A stretch of DNA of 64,000 bases, from the NCBI RefSeq assembly GCF_018917865.1, contig NZ_JAHLPM010000012.1, positions 78,308 to 142,307 of the forward strand, in the 5' to 3' direction. The position numbers and the translations under genes are program-made. Every line of letters starts with the position of its first letter. Within the stretch, counting starts at the first letter, position 1. Below are positions 52,672-62,337 of the stretch, piece after piece. The DNA is from Tissierella simiarum. GTDB lineage: Bacteria; Bacillota; Clostridia; Tissierellales; Tissierellaceae. The notes beneath the pieces were generated by a model. The model saw only the letters and a program-made list of their open reading frames with translations, was not told where the DNA came from and did no database searches.

Positions 52672-52721
52672 AGAAATTAAGTTAAGGACAATTAAAATTT
52701 ATTTGAAAGAGGTAAGATAAC

Positions 52722-53708
52722 ATGTTGAAATTAAAATATCTTTTTGACAATCGAGATTTAGCGAAAATGATCTTAGAAAATTGGGAATATGATTTATCTT
52801 CACTTGGGATGCTTGATTACTATAGAATTTCATCCAATGCTGTTTATCCTTTTCAGTATAATGGACAAACTAGAATTCTTAGATTTTCTCCAGTAGAAGA
52901 AAAAGATAAGAATAATCTAATAGGAGAATTAGACTTTATTCGTTATTTAAGATTAAAAGAATATCCGGCTTTAAAAACTGTAGTTTCGAAGAATAATAAA
53001 GAATTTATGGAAATAAGTACACCTTGGGGCAACTATTTCGCAGTAGTTTTTGAAAGAGTTCTAGGAAATTCATTAGATAATATTGACTATACAGAGGAAA
53101 TATGCAGAAAACATGGTAGATATTTAGGTAAACTTCATAGTTTATCTTCAGAATATAATCCTAATAAAAAGTTTCGCTGGTCATATGAAGACGTTCTTGA
53201 ATGGATTGAAAAAGAATTATTAAGTTTTCCTAATGAAGCTATAGCAAAGCAGGAGGCTAAAATATTAAAAGAATACTTATCAAAATTACCTAAAAATGAC
53301 CAAGTTTTTGGCTTGATACATTATGATTTTGAGTTAGATAATGTGTTTTATAGTCAATCAACAGATACTTTGAGTATAATTGATTTTGATGATTCAATGT
53401 ATCATTGGTACGTTATGGATATTGTACAAGCATTAGATAACATAAAGGAAGAAATAGATTGCGGAGATTTTTCTATAATGAAAGAAAATTTTATAAAAGG
53501 ATATAGAGAAGAGTTTGATATTTCTGACGAAATGTTATTACGCATCCCCATATTTAGAAGGTTTGCAAACTTGTATGGATATTCTAGAGTTCTAAGATCT
53601 TCTGCAGAAATTTGGGATAATGAACCTGAATGGTTAGTTGATTTAAGAGATAAATTAAGAGATGCTATGGAAGAGTGTTCTATATTTTTTGGTAAACCAA
53701 TAGAGTAA
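52722..53708 (+). CDS. APH-fold phosphotransferase under leader-peptide control
   Basis: 328 residues. N-lobe VYPFQYNGQTRILRFS, hinge FAVVFERVLGN, Brenner loop GLIHYDFELDNVF (Tyr-Asp in place of Gly-Asp) and metal-binding IIDFDDSMYHWYVMD. This DFDD...HWY pattern is seen in kinases annotated as aminoglycoside phosphotransferases in Firmicutes. The upstream leader peptide makes an inducible drug-resistance role plausible. GAAAGAGGTAAG precedes the ATG. Confidence 0.8.
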   Translation: MLKLKYLFDNRDLAKMILENWEYDLSSLGMLDYYRISSNAVYPFQYNGQTRILRFSPVEEKDKNNLIGELDFIRYLRLKEYPALKTVVSKNNKEFMEISTPWGNYFAVVFERVLGNSLDNIDYTEEICRKHGRYLGKLHSLSSEYNPNKKFRWSYEDVLEWIEKELLSFPNEAIAKQEAKILKEYLSKLPKNDQVFGLIHYDFELDNVFYSQSTDTLSIIDFDDSMYHWYVMDIVQALDNIKEEIDCGDFSIMKENFIKGYREEFDISDEMLLRIPIFRRFANLYGYSRVLRSSAEIWDNEPEWLVDLRDKLRDAMEECSIFFGKPIE

Positions 53709-53717
53709 AACTATGAA

Positions 53718-53750
53718 TTTTAGAGGCTGACCTAATGTCAGCCTCTAAAA
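53718..53750. repeat. perfect 14-bp inverted repeat after the APH gene
   Basis: TTTTAGAGGCTGAC and GTCAGCCTCTAAAA are exact reverse complements around a five-base loop, nine bases after the stop codon. The order T-stem-A is the reverse of a canonical intrinsic terminator on both strands, so termination is uncertain despite the strong GC stem. Confidence 0.7.
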
Positions 53751-53846
53751 TTAAATTAGTAATAATCAATTTTTGACATTTAGATGAAACGAATATAGTT
53801 AAGTTCATTAGAAATTGTATTTATAGAAAAATAAAGGAGTTATTAA

Positions 53847-54530
53847 ATGAAAAAATTAATAGGAGTACTAGCTGGAATGGGACCAAGGTCTACATCTACT
53901 TTTCTTGAATTAGTACTTGATCAATGTCAAATTCAATATAATGCAAAATATGATATAGATTATCCTCCAATTATGATTTACTCTCTTCCCACACCATTTT
54001 ATTTAGATCGTCCAATTAATCATGAAGAAATGAAGAAAACTATAATTACAGGTCTTAAACATCTTGAGTCAACAGGAGTTAGTTGTATTGCAATGCCATG
54101 CAACTCTGCTCATATATATTTTAATGAATTGGAGAAAAGTCTCAATGTTCCATTATTAAATATTGTTGATGAAACTATAAAAAAGGTAGGTTCAAATAGA
54201 AAAACAACAATATTTGCAACTGAATCAACCTTTGATTCTAATCTATATCAAAAAGGAATATTAAATTCAAATAATCAATTTATATTTAAAAGTGATTGGC
54301 AAAAAAGAATAAATATTATAATTCAAATGATAAAAGAGAAGAAGGAAATGACTGAAATTAATACATATTGGGATGAACTAGTTAAGGATGCTATTAAAGC
54401 AGAAGTTAATGATATTATTATAGCCTGCACTGACTTAAGTGTTTTAAAAAATAGATTTAAAGATCAAGTTGATTTCATAGATTCATCCAAGGCATTAGCT
54501 GAATCATTGGTAAAAGAATACCTAAAATAA
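53847..54530 (+). CDS. aspartate/glutamate racemase family protein
   Basis: A 227-residue cofactor-independent racemase. GVLAGMGPRSTSTFLELVL at the start, catalytic Cys in AMPCNSAH, and second Cys in IACTDLSVL are the two-base catalytic pair of the Asp/Glu racemase family. It should interconvert L- and D-aspartate or a related amino acid. AAAGGAG precedes the ATG. No peptidoglycan genes are adjacent. Confidence 0.85.
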   Translation: MKKLIGVLAGMGPRSTSTFLELVLDQCQIQYNAKYDIDYPPIMIYSLPTPFYLDRPINHEEMKKTIITGLKHLESTGVSCIAMPCNSAHIYFNELEKSLNVPLLNIVDETIKKVGSNRKTTIFATESTFDSNLYQKGILNSNNQFIFKSDWQKRINIIIQMIKEKKEMTEINTYWDELVKDAIKAEVNDIIIACTDLSVLKNRFKDQVDFIDSSKALAESLVKEYLK

Positions 54531-54619
54531 TATGATTATAGAAAAACAAAAAAGATAAGAGAAATTTATATTATGATAAGAATTTAATATATTACCTTAA
54601 ATGACAAGGAGGAATCATT

Positions 54620-55385
54620 ATGATAAATAATAAAGTTCCAATATTAGAATTTGATGGAGTATCTGAGAACATTATCGAGCCTTCTAAATTAGTTGAAAAA
54701 TAGAAATGTCTGAGATAGTTGTAATGTGTTTCTATAGTGAAGTAATTGAGAAACTTCTTAATGAAGGAAAACTTAAAGAGATAAAAACACTTTACTCTCA
54801 GATGGGCAAACATCCAGTTTATGAGTTAGAGTATAAGGATAAAAAAGTCACTGTATTTCATCCAGGAGTAGGGGGTGCACTTGGAGCGGCACTTATGGAA
54901 GGGGTTATTGCATTAGGAGGTAGGAAATTCATTTCTTGTGGTAGTGGGGGAGTGTTAGATAAGAATATTGCAGCTGGTCATATTCTTGTACCTATTTCAG
55001 CCGTTAGAGATGAGGGAACTTCGTATCACTATATTGAACCAAGTAGAGAAGTTTCTGTAAATAGCCAGGCTGTAAAAGCAATTGAGAAAGTTTTAAAAGC
55101 ACACAATTGTAGTTATATTCTTGTTAAACATGAAGTACTGACTCTTTTTATAGAGAAACCAAAAACAAAATGAAATTAAGAAAAGAAGAGGGATGTTTGG
55201 CAGTAGAGATGGAATGTTCTGCTTTCTGCGCAGTTGCAGAATATAGAAATGTTAACTTTGGTCAAATGCTTTATAGTGGTGATGATATTAGCTATGAAGA
55301 ATGGGATTCAAGGAGTGAAGTAGACAGGAGCTTTATTAGGGAAGCATTATTTTGGTTTGCAGTTGAAGCGAGTCTTGAGTTGTAA
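54620..55385 (+). pseudogene. nucleoside phosphorylase, broken by two frameshifts and a stop
   Basis: The pieces MINNKVPILEFDGVSENIIE, then MSEIVVMCFYSEVIEKLL to VRDEGTSYHYIEPS, then TDSFYRETKNKMKLRKEEGC and LAVEMECSAFCAVAEYR assemble into one PNP/UDP-type nucleoside phosphorylase of ~255 residues. The first break is a one-base loss in an A-run near 54702. The second is a one-base loss in AAACA near 55130, directly followed by TGA where a Trp is expected. AAGGAGG precedes the original ATG. It is dead unless these are sequencing errors. Confidence 0.75.
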
Positions 55386-55483
55386 TAGTTAAAATAAAGT
55401 ATTGAAAAGGCAGAAAATGCATCAAATAGATTAAAGTAATATTAGTAGAGATAGGATTTAAAGAATTAATGGGGGTTATAAAG

Positions 55484-56185
55484 ATGAAAGAAATCTATGA
55501 AAATGCTTTAGAAAAGGTATGTGAAGAACTTAAAAGTGATAAGAGTATAGCAGGGATAATTTTATATGGCTCATTAGCAAAAGGCAATAATCATAAATAT
55601 AGTGATATTGATCTTTATGTTGTGAAGGAAGACGAGAAAGATAAAACAACTTTCTTTTTTGAAGATACTGTTCCTATTCAAATATCTTGGCGTTCAGTTG
55701 AATCATTTAAATCTAAATTTAATAAAAGGACTCGTGGAGTTCCAATGGGGTTAGTAGGTAAAATTTTATACGATCCTAGCGGTTTAATCGGTGAATACAT
55801 GGAAAAATCGAGATTAAAAGCAGATGAAGGTCCAGCTGCTTTAAGTGAACAAGAAAAATTAATAATACGATCTATATTATCACAAGATTTAAAAACAGTT
55901 GAAGGACTTATTGAAAATGGTAAACTGGCAGGAGCAGTTACCCTAATTACAGAAATACTTTTTGAGGCACTAAGCGGATATTATGATGTAAGAAAATGGT
56001 ATATGCCTACTAACAAACATTTAATAGAGGATTTAAAACTTAGAGAAAAAGAAATAGGAGAATTAGCAGAGCAAGTAATGTTATGTCCAAGTGTCAGCGA
56101 AAAGCTAGATAAATTATCTAAAATAAAAGATATAGTTTTAAATGAAATGGGTGGAGAAGTAAAAGAGTATGAAATATTTTGGTAA
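55484..56185 (+). CDS. nucleotidyltransferase domain protein
   Basis: 233 residues. The minimal nucleotidyltransferase signature is ILYGSLAKGNNHKYSDIDLY (GS...DxD). The C-terminal half is helical (LITEILFEALSGYYDVRKW), as in kanamycin-type or HEPN-associated nucleotidyltransferases. It may adenylylate an antibiotic or protein. ATG 55484 sits eight bases after GGGGG. Confidence 0.8.
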   Translation: MKEIYENALEKVCEELKSDKSIAGIILYGSLAKGNNHKYSDIDLYVVKEDEKDKTTFFFEDTVPIQISWRSVESFKSKFNKRTRGVPMGLVGKILYDPSGLIGEYMEKSRLKADEGPAALSEQEKLIIRSILSQDLKTVEGLIENGKLAGAVTLITEILFEALSGYYDVRKWYMPTNKHLIEDLKLREKEIGELAEQVMLCPSVSEKLDKLSKIKDIVLNEMGGEVKEYEIFW

Positions 56186-56340
56186 TTAAGTTTAGTGTGG
56201 AATAGTAGGTTTAAGGTATAGAGAATTAGAAATTCTAGCGAATTAGTACAAGCTATATATAATACCTGAAAATTATTTTTAAATATATGATAATTATACT
56301 ATTTAAGTAATTCATAAGAAATTAGCAGAGGAGGCTTAGA

Positions 56341-56907
56341 ATGTTTAATAACTTTTGGATTGGTGAAAAAGTACGACTTCGAGCAGTAGAATTAAAAGAT
56401 ATTGATGATTTTTTTAAAACTGGTTTTGAAGCTGATACAGATTTAGATAAGTTTTGCGATGAAATTCATTTTCCACAGTCAAAAGAGAAAATGCGGGAGA
56501 GGTTAGAAAGTATTATCAAGAAGGAACCTGAAAACGATGAATTTTGGTGGATTATTGAAGATTTAAATGGAAATCCAGTTGGGAATATAAATACATTTTC
56601 TTGTAATAAAAGAAATGGAACATTTAAATATGGCATAGGATTAGAAAAACCTTATTGGGGGAAAGGGTATGCAAAAGAAGCAATTAAAATTGTATTGAGG
56701 TATTATTTTAGGGAACTAAGGTATCAAAAAGTTAATGCCTTTGTATATTCTTTTAACGAAAAATCATTAAAGCTACATGAATCATTAGGATTTAAGCAAG
56801 AAGGTAGATTGCGCAGAATGGTATATACCAACGGTGACTATTTTGATGAAATATATTATGGTATGACTGTTGAAGAATTCAATGCTATAGATCCTAAAAA
56901 AAATTAA
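56341..56907 (+). CDS. GNAT acetyltransferase (RimJ/RimL type)
   Basis: 188 residues. EKVRLRAVELKDIDDFF, YGIGLEKPYWGKGYAKEAIK (acetyl-CoA loop) and NEKSLKLHESLGFKQEGRLR follow the RimJ/RimL pattern. A spermidine-, ribosomal-protein- or antibiotic-acetylating role is possible. GAGGAGG precedes the ATG. Confidence 0.85.
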   Translation: MFNNFWIGEKVRLRAVELKDIDDFFKTGFEADTDLDKFCDEIHFPQSKEKMRERLESIIKKEPENDEFWWIIEDLNGNPVGNINTFSCNKRNGTFKYGIGLEKPYWGKGYAKEAIKIVLRYYFRELRYQKVNAFVYSFNEKSLKLHESLGFKQEGRLRRMVYTNGDYFDEIYYGMTVEEFNAIDPKKN

Positions 56908-56964
56908 TTAATTTGAAATAAAGGTGGCTAGATATCATTTATATTTAGGAAAAAGGGTGTTAAG

Positions 56965-57632
56965 ATGGATAAGACAATAAAAATTGGCAGTGTAGTCGTC
57001 TGTTTAATCATTTATATTGTAGTATGCGGTCTACTTCCTGTTATTATAAATAAGGCGATTTTAGACAACTTTAAAGGAAAAGTTTCGGCATTTTTAGATT
57101 TAGTTATTTCAATCATTTTGAACATTCTATACATTCGTTATCTGGTGACAAGGTATAATATAGGATTAAATTTATTTAGTAATATAACTGTAAAAAATTT
57201 TTTATCTCAATTGCTTGTGCTGTACTTTTCTTTGTTTTTCTTGATAAGCTTTTAGATCCATTGTTTGATAGTTTATTTGTATCAAGTGCAGTAAAATATA
57301 ACAATAATATAGAAGAGCTACTTCAGTATCCTATGATAATGTTTATTCGTGTTTGTTTACTTGCACCAATCGTAGAGGAAATTTTGATTAGAGCATTTGT
57401 TTTAGAAACTCTAAGAAATACATACACCACAATTATTGCTATAATTATTTCAACATTACTTTTCGCTTTATTACATTTTAATTTTGTCCAAACATTATCT
57501 GCTATGATTTGTGGACTTGTATTAGGATTAATTTATATTAAAACAAACTCTTTATCTTGTTGTATTCTTATCCATGCACTATATAATTTTATGTCATATA
57601 TCTCATTATCATTGGCAAGGTTGAAAATATAA
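56965..57632 (+). pseudogene. CPBP family membrane protease with a frameshift
   Basis: Two frames give one protein of ~220 residues: VVVCLIIYIVVCGLLPVIIN to LYFSLFFL, then DKLLDPLFDSLFVS to APIVEEILIRAFVLETLR and FALLHFNFVQ. The break is near 57236-57245 in a T-rich run; shifting by one base joins FFL to DKLLD. The EExxxR motif and histidines are intact, so the lesion may be recent, an assembly error or phase variation. Confidence 0.7.
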
Positions 57633-57724
57633 TCTTTATTTGTATTAGTATGTATTCTCTATAAGTTTTAAGTGATACGAAATGTTAAATTAATATAAAA
57701 ATGAAGGGAATGGAGGATGAATTT

Positions 57725-58489
57725 ATGGAAAAATGGGAAAAAGCATTAAATACTTTTTTAGAAAGTTGGAAAAAGCGGGATGATGTAATAGGAGCTATTG
57801 TTTGTGGCAGCTATGTTACTGGAAATCCGTCACCACATTCAGATATTGATGTACATATTATTTTATCAGATGATGCTCAGTGGAGAGAAAGAGGAAATAC
57901 AATTGTTGATGGTTATTTAATAGAGTATTTTGCAAATTCTCCAAAACAAATAAAAAAGTATTTTGAAGAAGACTATAAAAGCTTAACGCCACATTCGATG
58001 GTTCAATTTTTAACCGGGAAAATTATATTTGATAATTATGATGAAGTAATAAAGTTAAAAAGTGAAGCTAGGATATGGTTTGATAAAGAATATAACGAAT
58101 TAGATGACATTTCTGTAGAGATGATCAAATATTACTTATGGGATACTTTAGATAACTTATTAGATTGCTATGAACAAAATAGACTAGATTTTGAATTTGT
58201 TTACTATAATTCATTAAAAATATTATTTGAAGAGTATTCTAGATATTTAAGAGTTGAAATCATACCTTTCTATCAAATTTCCAGATATATAAGTGATCCT
58301 TATTTTATAAAAAAGTATTTAACTGCTAGCTTCCCAGATGAATACTTTGCTAATGAATTTTTACATTCTCTAAATAATAATGAAAAAGGGGAAAAAATAA
58401 AGTTGTTTGCTAAGCTTACGAATTATGTTTTAGATAAAATGGGTGGATTCAATATAGATGGTTGGAAACTAAAAAGTTTGGCTGAATAA
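57725..58489 (+). CDS. nucleotidyltransferase domain protein
   Basis: 254 residues. AIVCGSYVTGNPSPHSDIDV is the GS...DxD nucleotidyltransferase motif. A helical domain follows (MIKYYLWDTLDNLLDCYEQN). It differs enough from the one at 55484 to be an independent arrival. ATG 57725 is nine bases after GGAGG. Likely a nucleotide transfer to a small molecule; the substrate is unknown. Confidence 0.8.
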   Translation: MEKWEKALNTFLESWKKRDDVIGAIVCGSYVTGNPSPHSDIDVHIILSDDAQWRERGNTIVDGYLIEYFANSPKQIKKYFEEDYKSLTPHSMVQFLTGKIIFDNYDEVIKLKSEARIWFDKEYNELDDISVEMIKYYLWDTLDNLLDCYEQNRLDFEFVYYNSLKILFEEYSRYLRVEIIPFYQISRYISDPYFIKKYLTASFPDEYFANEFLHSLNNNEKGEKIKLFAKLTNYVLDKMGGFNIDGWKLKSLAE

Positions 58490-58632
58490 ATTAAGATCTT
58501 TGTATAATATAAATTTAACTAATAAAAGGTGATATTACACTATATGCTGAGTTATTATTTGCCTATAATGAGAGAATTAAAATAAATCCTATATCATTAA
58601 ATGTCTATTTTAAAATATTGGGAGGGGATTTT

Positions 58633-59607
58633 ATGGATTCGAGTTTGACAAATATTAAGAATGAAATATCCAGATTCTTATTAGTTAACTTTTTAATTAC
58701 ATTTGGTATGGGTATATTGATGTTCTTGGTTTATAAGGATATTGATGATAGTGCTAGATCAGGATTTGCTATAGTACAGATGATGTATCCTGCTTTAAGT
58801 GCTATTGGAATGAAGATCTATTATGAAAAGGATGGTATATCTAATAAATTAATGGATTTCTTCAAGCTTTATATCTTTTTAAGTATTCTAGCAATAATCA
58901 TTTTAGTCATTGGAGTTTTTGTTTTTCCAAGCCATGTATCAACAGCTCTAAATATACTAGTGATCGTTTCAAGTATAGTTACCTTTATTTTAATTTTTAA
59001 TAATGAAGAAAATTGCTTTGAGCAAATTAACATGGTTTTTAAAAAGAATTTTAGAAGTGTTTCATTATATTGCCTATTGTTTATTATGATTAAATTAATC
59101 AGAATTATAGTTGGAGAATTCTTTTATGAAAATTCATTTGAAGTGTTAAAAACTATAAGATATATTATAGCTTTATTTATTGATGTGCCAATTAGTATAG
59201 TAATATCTTCTATAATATTTTTTGGAGAAGAATTAGGATGGAGAGAATACTTACAGCCAAGACTTCAAATTCTATTTGGTAAGAAACTCGGTGTTATTAT
59301 ACTGGGATTTATATGGGGTATATGGCATTTGCCACTTTGTTTTATGTTGTATAGCCCAAGTACACCTATTTATTGTGTAATATCACATGTTTCTTATTGT
59401 ATATTATCTGGAATTTTTTTAGGATTTGTTTATATGAGAACTGAAAACCTTTGGTCCGTTATAATTCTTCATTTAATTAATAATATAAATTATACTGCCA
59501 GTGCTACTTATGGTGCGATAATTACGTTAGATGACTTAATTATAGGCTTGATTCTTAATGCTGCTATATTCCTACCATTTTTATTTACTAAAGAATATAA
59601 AGATTAA
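58633..59607 (+). CDS. CPBP family intramembrane metalloprotease
   Basis: 324 residues with about eight hydrophobic segments. Motifs: FFGEELGWREYLQPRLQILF (EExxxR), GFIWGIWHLPL (His) and ILHLINN (His). This is the GWREYLQPRL subgroup of CPBP proteases, common in Firmicutes. ATG 58633 follows GGGAGGGG. Possible roles are bacteriocin immunity or protein processing. Confidence 0.85.
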   Translation: MDSSLTNIKNEISRFLLVNFLITFGMGILMFLVYKDIDDSARSGFAIVQMMYPALSAIGMKIYYEKDGISNKLMDFFKLYIFLSILAIIILVIGVFVFPSHVSTALNILVIVSSIVTFILIFNNEENCFEQINMVFKKNFRSVSLYCLLFIMIKLIRIIVGEFFYENSFEVLKTIRYIIALFIDVPISIVISSIIFFGEELGWREYLQPRLQILFGKKLGVIILGFIWGIWHLPLCFMLYSPSTPIYCVISHVSYCILSGIFLGFVYMRTENLWSVIILHLINNINYTASATYGAIITLDDLIIGLILNAAIFLPFLFTKEYKD

Positions 59608-59660
59608 ATGATTAGAACAAATTTTAAAAATTAAAATAATTAATAGTATGGAGGTAGTAA

Positions 59661-60542
59661 ATGATGCGTAGTGAAAAAGAGATGATGGATTTAATATTAA
59701 ATACAGCTAGTAATCATGAAAGAATACGTGCTGTAATAATGAATGGGTCACGTACTAATCCCAATGCTAAAAAAGATCTTTTTCAGGACTATGATATTGT
59801 ATATATTGTAAAGAATATAGAATCATTCACACTAGATCATAGTTGGGTAGATATATTTGGTGAGAGAATAATGATGCAGATGCCAGAGAGTAAAGTATTG
59901 CCTCCTGCTGAAAATGACGGACGTTTTATTTATCTTATGCAGTTTATAGATGGGAACCGTATTGATCTTACTTTGATTCCATTGGAGAAAATGGATGAAT
60001 TAATTAAATATGATAGTTTAAGTATGTTACTTTTAGATAAAGATGGTATTATAGAACCACTTCCGCCTTCAAGTGATGAGGATTACCACATAAAAAGACC
60101 ATCTGAAAAAGAATTTGCTGATATTTGTAATGAATTTTGGTGGATTTGTATGAATATAAGCAAGGGGCTTTGGCGTGAAGAGTTAACATATGCCATGTTT
60201 ATGTATGAACAAGTTAATCGAAATGTTTTAATTCAAATGATTGAATGGTATATTGGCATTAAAACAAATTTTACAAAAAGTGCTGGGAAATGTGGTAAGT
60301 ATATTGAAGATTTTCTTGATAAAGATGAGTGGAATGAATTTGTTGCAACTTATTCAGATGCTAATTATGAAAATATATGGCAAGCATTATTTAATATGTG
60401 TAATTTATTTAGAAAAGTGGCAATAATCGTGGCTAACCATTTTGAGTTTGAATATCCGTATGATGATGATAAGAATGTAACTAAGTATCTTAAGAATGTA
60501 AAATATCTACCAGGAGATGCTCAAAAATTCATATCTTTATAA
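59661..60542 (+). CDS. aminoglycoside 6-adenylyltransferase-like protein (ANT(6) family)
   Basis: 293 residues. MRSEKEMMDLILNTASNHER, AVIMNGSRTNPNAKKDLFQD and YDIVYIV match the ANT(6)/AadE family closely, with the GSR...DYD catalytic motif. ANT(6) enzymes adenylylate streptomycin. The later WYIGIKTNFTKSAGKCGKY and YSDANYENIW stretches are also family-typical, so the assignment is firm at family level although streptomycin resistance is not proven. GGAGG precedes the ATG pair. Confidence 0.85.
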   Translation: MMRSEKEMMDLILNTASNHERIRAVIMNGSRTNPNAKKDLFQDYDIVYIVKNIESFTLDHSWVDIFGERIMMQMPESKVLPPAENDGRFIYLMQFIDGNRIDLTLIPLEKMDELIKYDSLSMLLLDKDGIIEPLPPSSDEDYHIKRPSEKEFADICNEFWWICMNISKGLWREELTYAMFMYEQVNRNVLIQMIEWYIGIKTNFTKSAGKCGKYIEDFLDKDEWNEFVATYSDANYENIWQALFNMCNLFRKVAIIVANHFEFEYPYDDDKNVTKYLKNVKYLPGDAQKFISL

Positions 60543-60616
60543 AACTATATAAATTAAATAAATGAATTTTATAGAATTAAAATTAAGTTTAATAGGAAAA
60601 GAAAGGGAACTATGGT

Positions 60617-61357
60617 ATGGATAATTGTGTAAATATTTTGGGCATAGAATTTTCTAAACTAGATTTAAAGGAAACAATTGAGCTAATAAATAGTAAGATT
60701 GAAGAAAATAGAAATGAGACTTTTCATATAATTACTGTAAATCCGGAAATTGCGATACAGATTCAAGAAGATTCTGAACTAAAAAAGATATCATCTGAAG
60801 CTGACTTAATTACTCCTGATGAGGTAGGCATTGTATTTGCTTCAAATCTAAAAAGAAATCCAATACCTGAGCGTGTTACAGGATTTGACTTATTAGAATT
60901 AGGTAATCAAAAAGGATGGTCTTTTTATTTTCTAGGAGCAGATGAATTGGTAAATCAGAAAACATCAGAATATATAACTGAAAATTATCCAAATATAAAA
61001 ATCGCTGGAAGGCATCATGGATTTTTTGACTATGAAGAGGAATTAAAAATTATCGAAGAGATTGAAGACTCCAAACCAGATATTCTAATTGTAGCTTTAG
61101 GTTCACCACTAGCGGATAAGTGGATATATAAGTATAAAAGTAGAATTACTGCTAAAGTGACTTTAGGAGTAGGGGGAAGCCTTGATGTAATTACCGGAAA
61201 AGTGAAACGTACACCTGAGATTTGGAAAAAACTTAATTTAGAATGGTTGCATCGAAGAATTATTAACCCATCTCGAAAGAAAAGACAAAAGAAATTAAAG
61301 ATCTTTGCTTATAGAGCATTTATTGAAGCATTCAGCAAAAATTCTGTTAAGGAATGA
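60617..61357 (+). CDS. WecG/TagA/CpsF family glycosyltransferase
   Basis: 246 residues. ITVNPEIAIQIQEDSELKKI, TPDEVGIVFA, GWSFYFLGADE and VALGSPLADKWI, then GVGGSLDVITGKVKRTPEIW, define the TagA family, which transfers ManNAc or a similar sugar to an undecaprenyl-linked acceptor in wall polymer synthesis. It is the only envelope-synthesis gene in the window and looks more like a core gene than a cassette. Confidence 0.85.
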   Translation: MDNCVNILGIEFSKLDLKETIELINSKIEENRNETFHIITVNPEIAIQIQEDSELKKISSEADLITPDEVGIVFASNLKRNPIPERVTGFDLLELGNQKGWSFYFLGADELVNQKTSEYITENYPNIKIAGRHHGFFDYEEELKIIEEIEDSKPDILIVALGSPLADKWIYKYKSRITAKVTLGVGGSLDVITGKVKRTPEIWKKLNLEWLHRRIINPSRKKRQKKLKIFAYRAFIEAFSKNSVKE

Positions 61358-61411
61358 TTTAATTTCTATAGATCTTTCCATCTATTATAATAAGGTGTTT
61401 GTATAAAAGTA

Positions 61412-61456
61412 CTAGGGGTATATTTATAGGACAAGTTCAATGTTCTAAACCCCTTT
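61412..61456 (+). terminator. hairpin after the glycosyltransferase gene
   Basis: GGGGT with TAGGACA on the left and TGTTCTA with ACCCC on the right make a two-part stem, followed by TTTACT. It may terminate the glycosyltransferase gene or sit in the leader of the next gene. Confidence 0.5.
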
Positions 61457-61557
61457 ACTAAGAAATGTTTTTAGGATGGAGTTAGAGGGAACTTGAAACA
61501 TAAAGAATTATACCATATCTAGGTCGTACAGTTTACTGAAGAAAGGATGATACGTTA

Positions 61558-62337
61558 ATGGATAAGGTGGATACTTACCTGGAAAATACGATGGATGAAA
61601 ATTTAATGATAAATAAACAAAGTTGGGATTTAGCATCTAAAAGGTTTTTTGGTAGAGCAGCACTTCCTGATTATGGCCCTTATGTACCCAGTGAAGATAA
61701 ACTTAATCTGTTTGGCGATTTATCAGGACTAAAAGTCTTAGATATTGGCTGTGGAAGCGGTCATTCTATGAAGTATATGTATTCAAAGCAAGTTAAAGAA
61801 ATTTGGGGACTGGATTTATCAAGGGAGCAGATTGAAACTGCCAAACAAGTTGTTGGAATAAATCTAGATGGTAAGCTTTTTGAATCCCCAATGGAAGAGA
61901 ATCCTGGTATTCCATTAAATTATTTTGATATTATTTATTCTATATATGCTTTGGGTTGGACCCTTGATTTACCTAAGACCTTAGACAATATATACAGTTA
62001 TTTAAAGCCAGGAGGAACATTTATTTTCAGTTGGGAACATCCTATACATAGTCGACTTACATACTATGATAAAAGCCTTATTTTCACTAAACCTTATCAC
62101 GATGAGACGGCAACATTACATGAAGCCTGGAAGCCAACTCCTGCAGTATATCATCATAGAAAATTAAGTACATATATTAATGCATTGATTAATAGTGGAT
62201 TTTTCATTGAGAAAGTTATTGATGACATCGAGTTGCCAAGGGAATCTGGACAGGGTAAACCAGAAATGTGGTATTCAGAGTACAAGGCGAGTTATTATCC
62301 TGCCACATTTATAATAAAGTGCAGGAAAGGTAAATGA
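61558..62337 (+). CDS. class I SAM-dependent methyltransferase
   Basis: 259 residues. KVLDIGCGSGHSMKYM is motif I, GLDLSREQIETA motif II, and YFDIIYSIYALGWTLD with YSYLKPGGTFIFSWEHP completes the fold. The long C-terminal domain (HEAWKPTPAVYHHRK) is typical of a Firmicute group near ubiE-type enzymes. Substrate unknown. GAAAGGATG precedes the ATG. Confidence 0.85.
   Translation: MDKVDTYLENTMDENLMINKQSWDLASKRFFGRAALPDYGPYVPSEDKLNLFGDLSGLKVLDIGCGSGHSMKYMYSKQVKEIWGLDLSREQIETAKQVVGINLDGKLFESPMEENPGIPLNYFDIIYSIYALGWTLDLPKTLDNIYSYLKPGGTFIFSWEHPIHSRLTYYDKSLIFTKPYHDETATLHEAWKPTPAVYHHRKLSTYINALINSGFFIEKVIDDIELPRESGQGKPEMWYSEYKASYYPATFIIKCRKGK

Noticed and set aside
53718..53750. Canonical intrinsic terminator
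   Set aside because: The stem is perfect but is flanked as T-stem-A rather than A-stem-T, so no U-run follows on either strand; listed as an inverted repeat instead.
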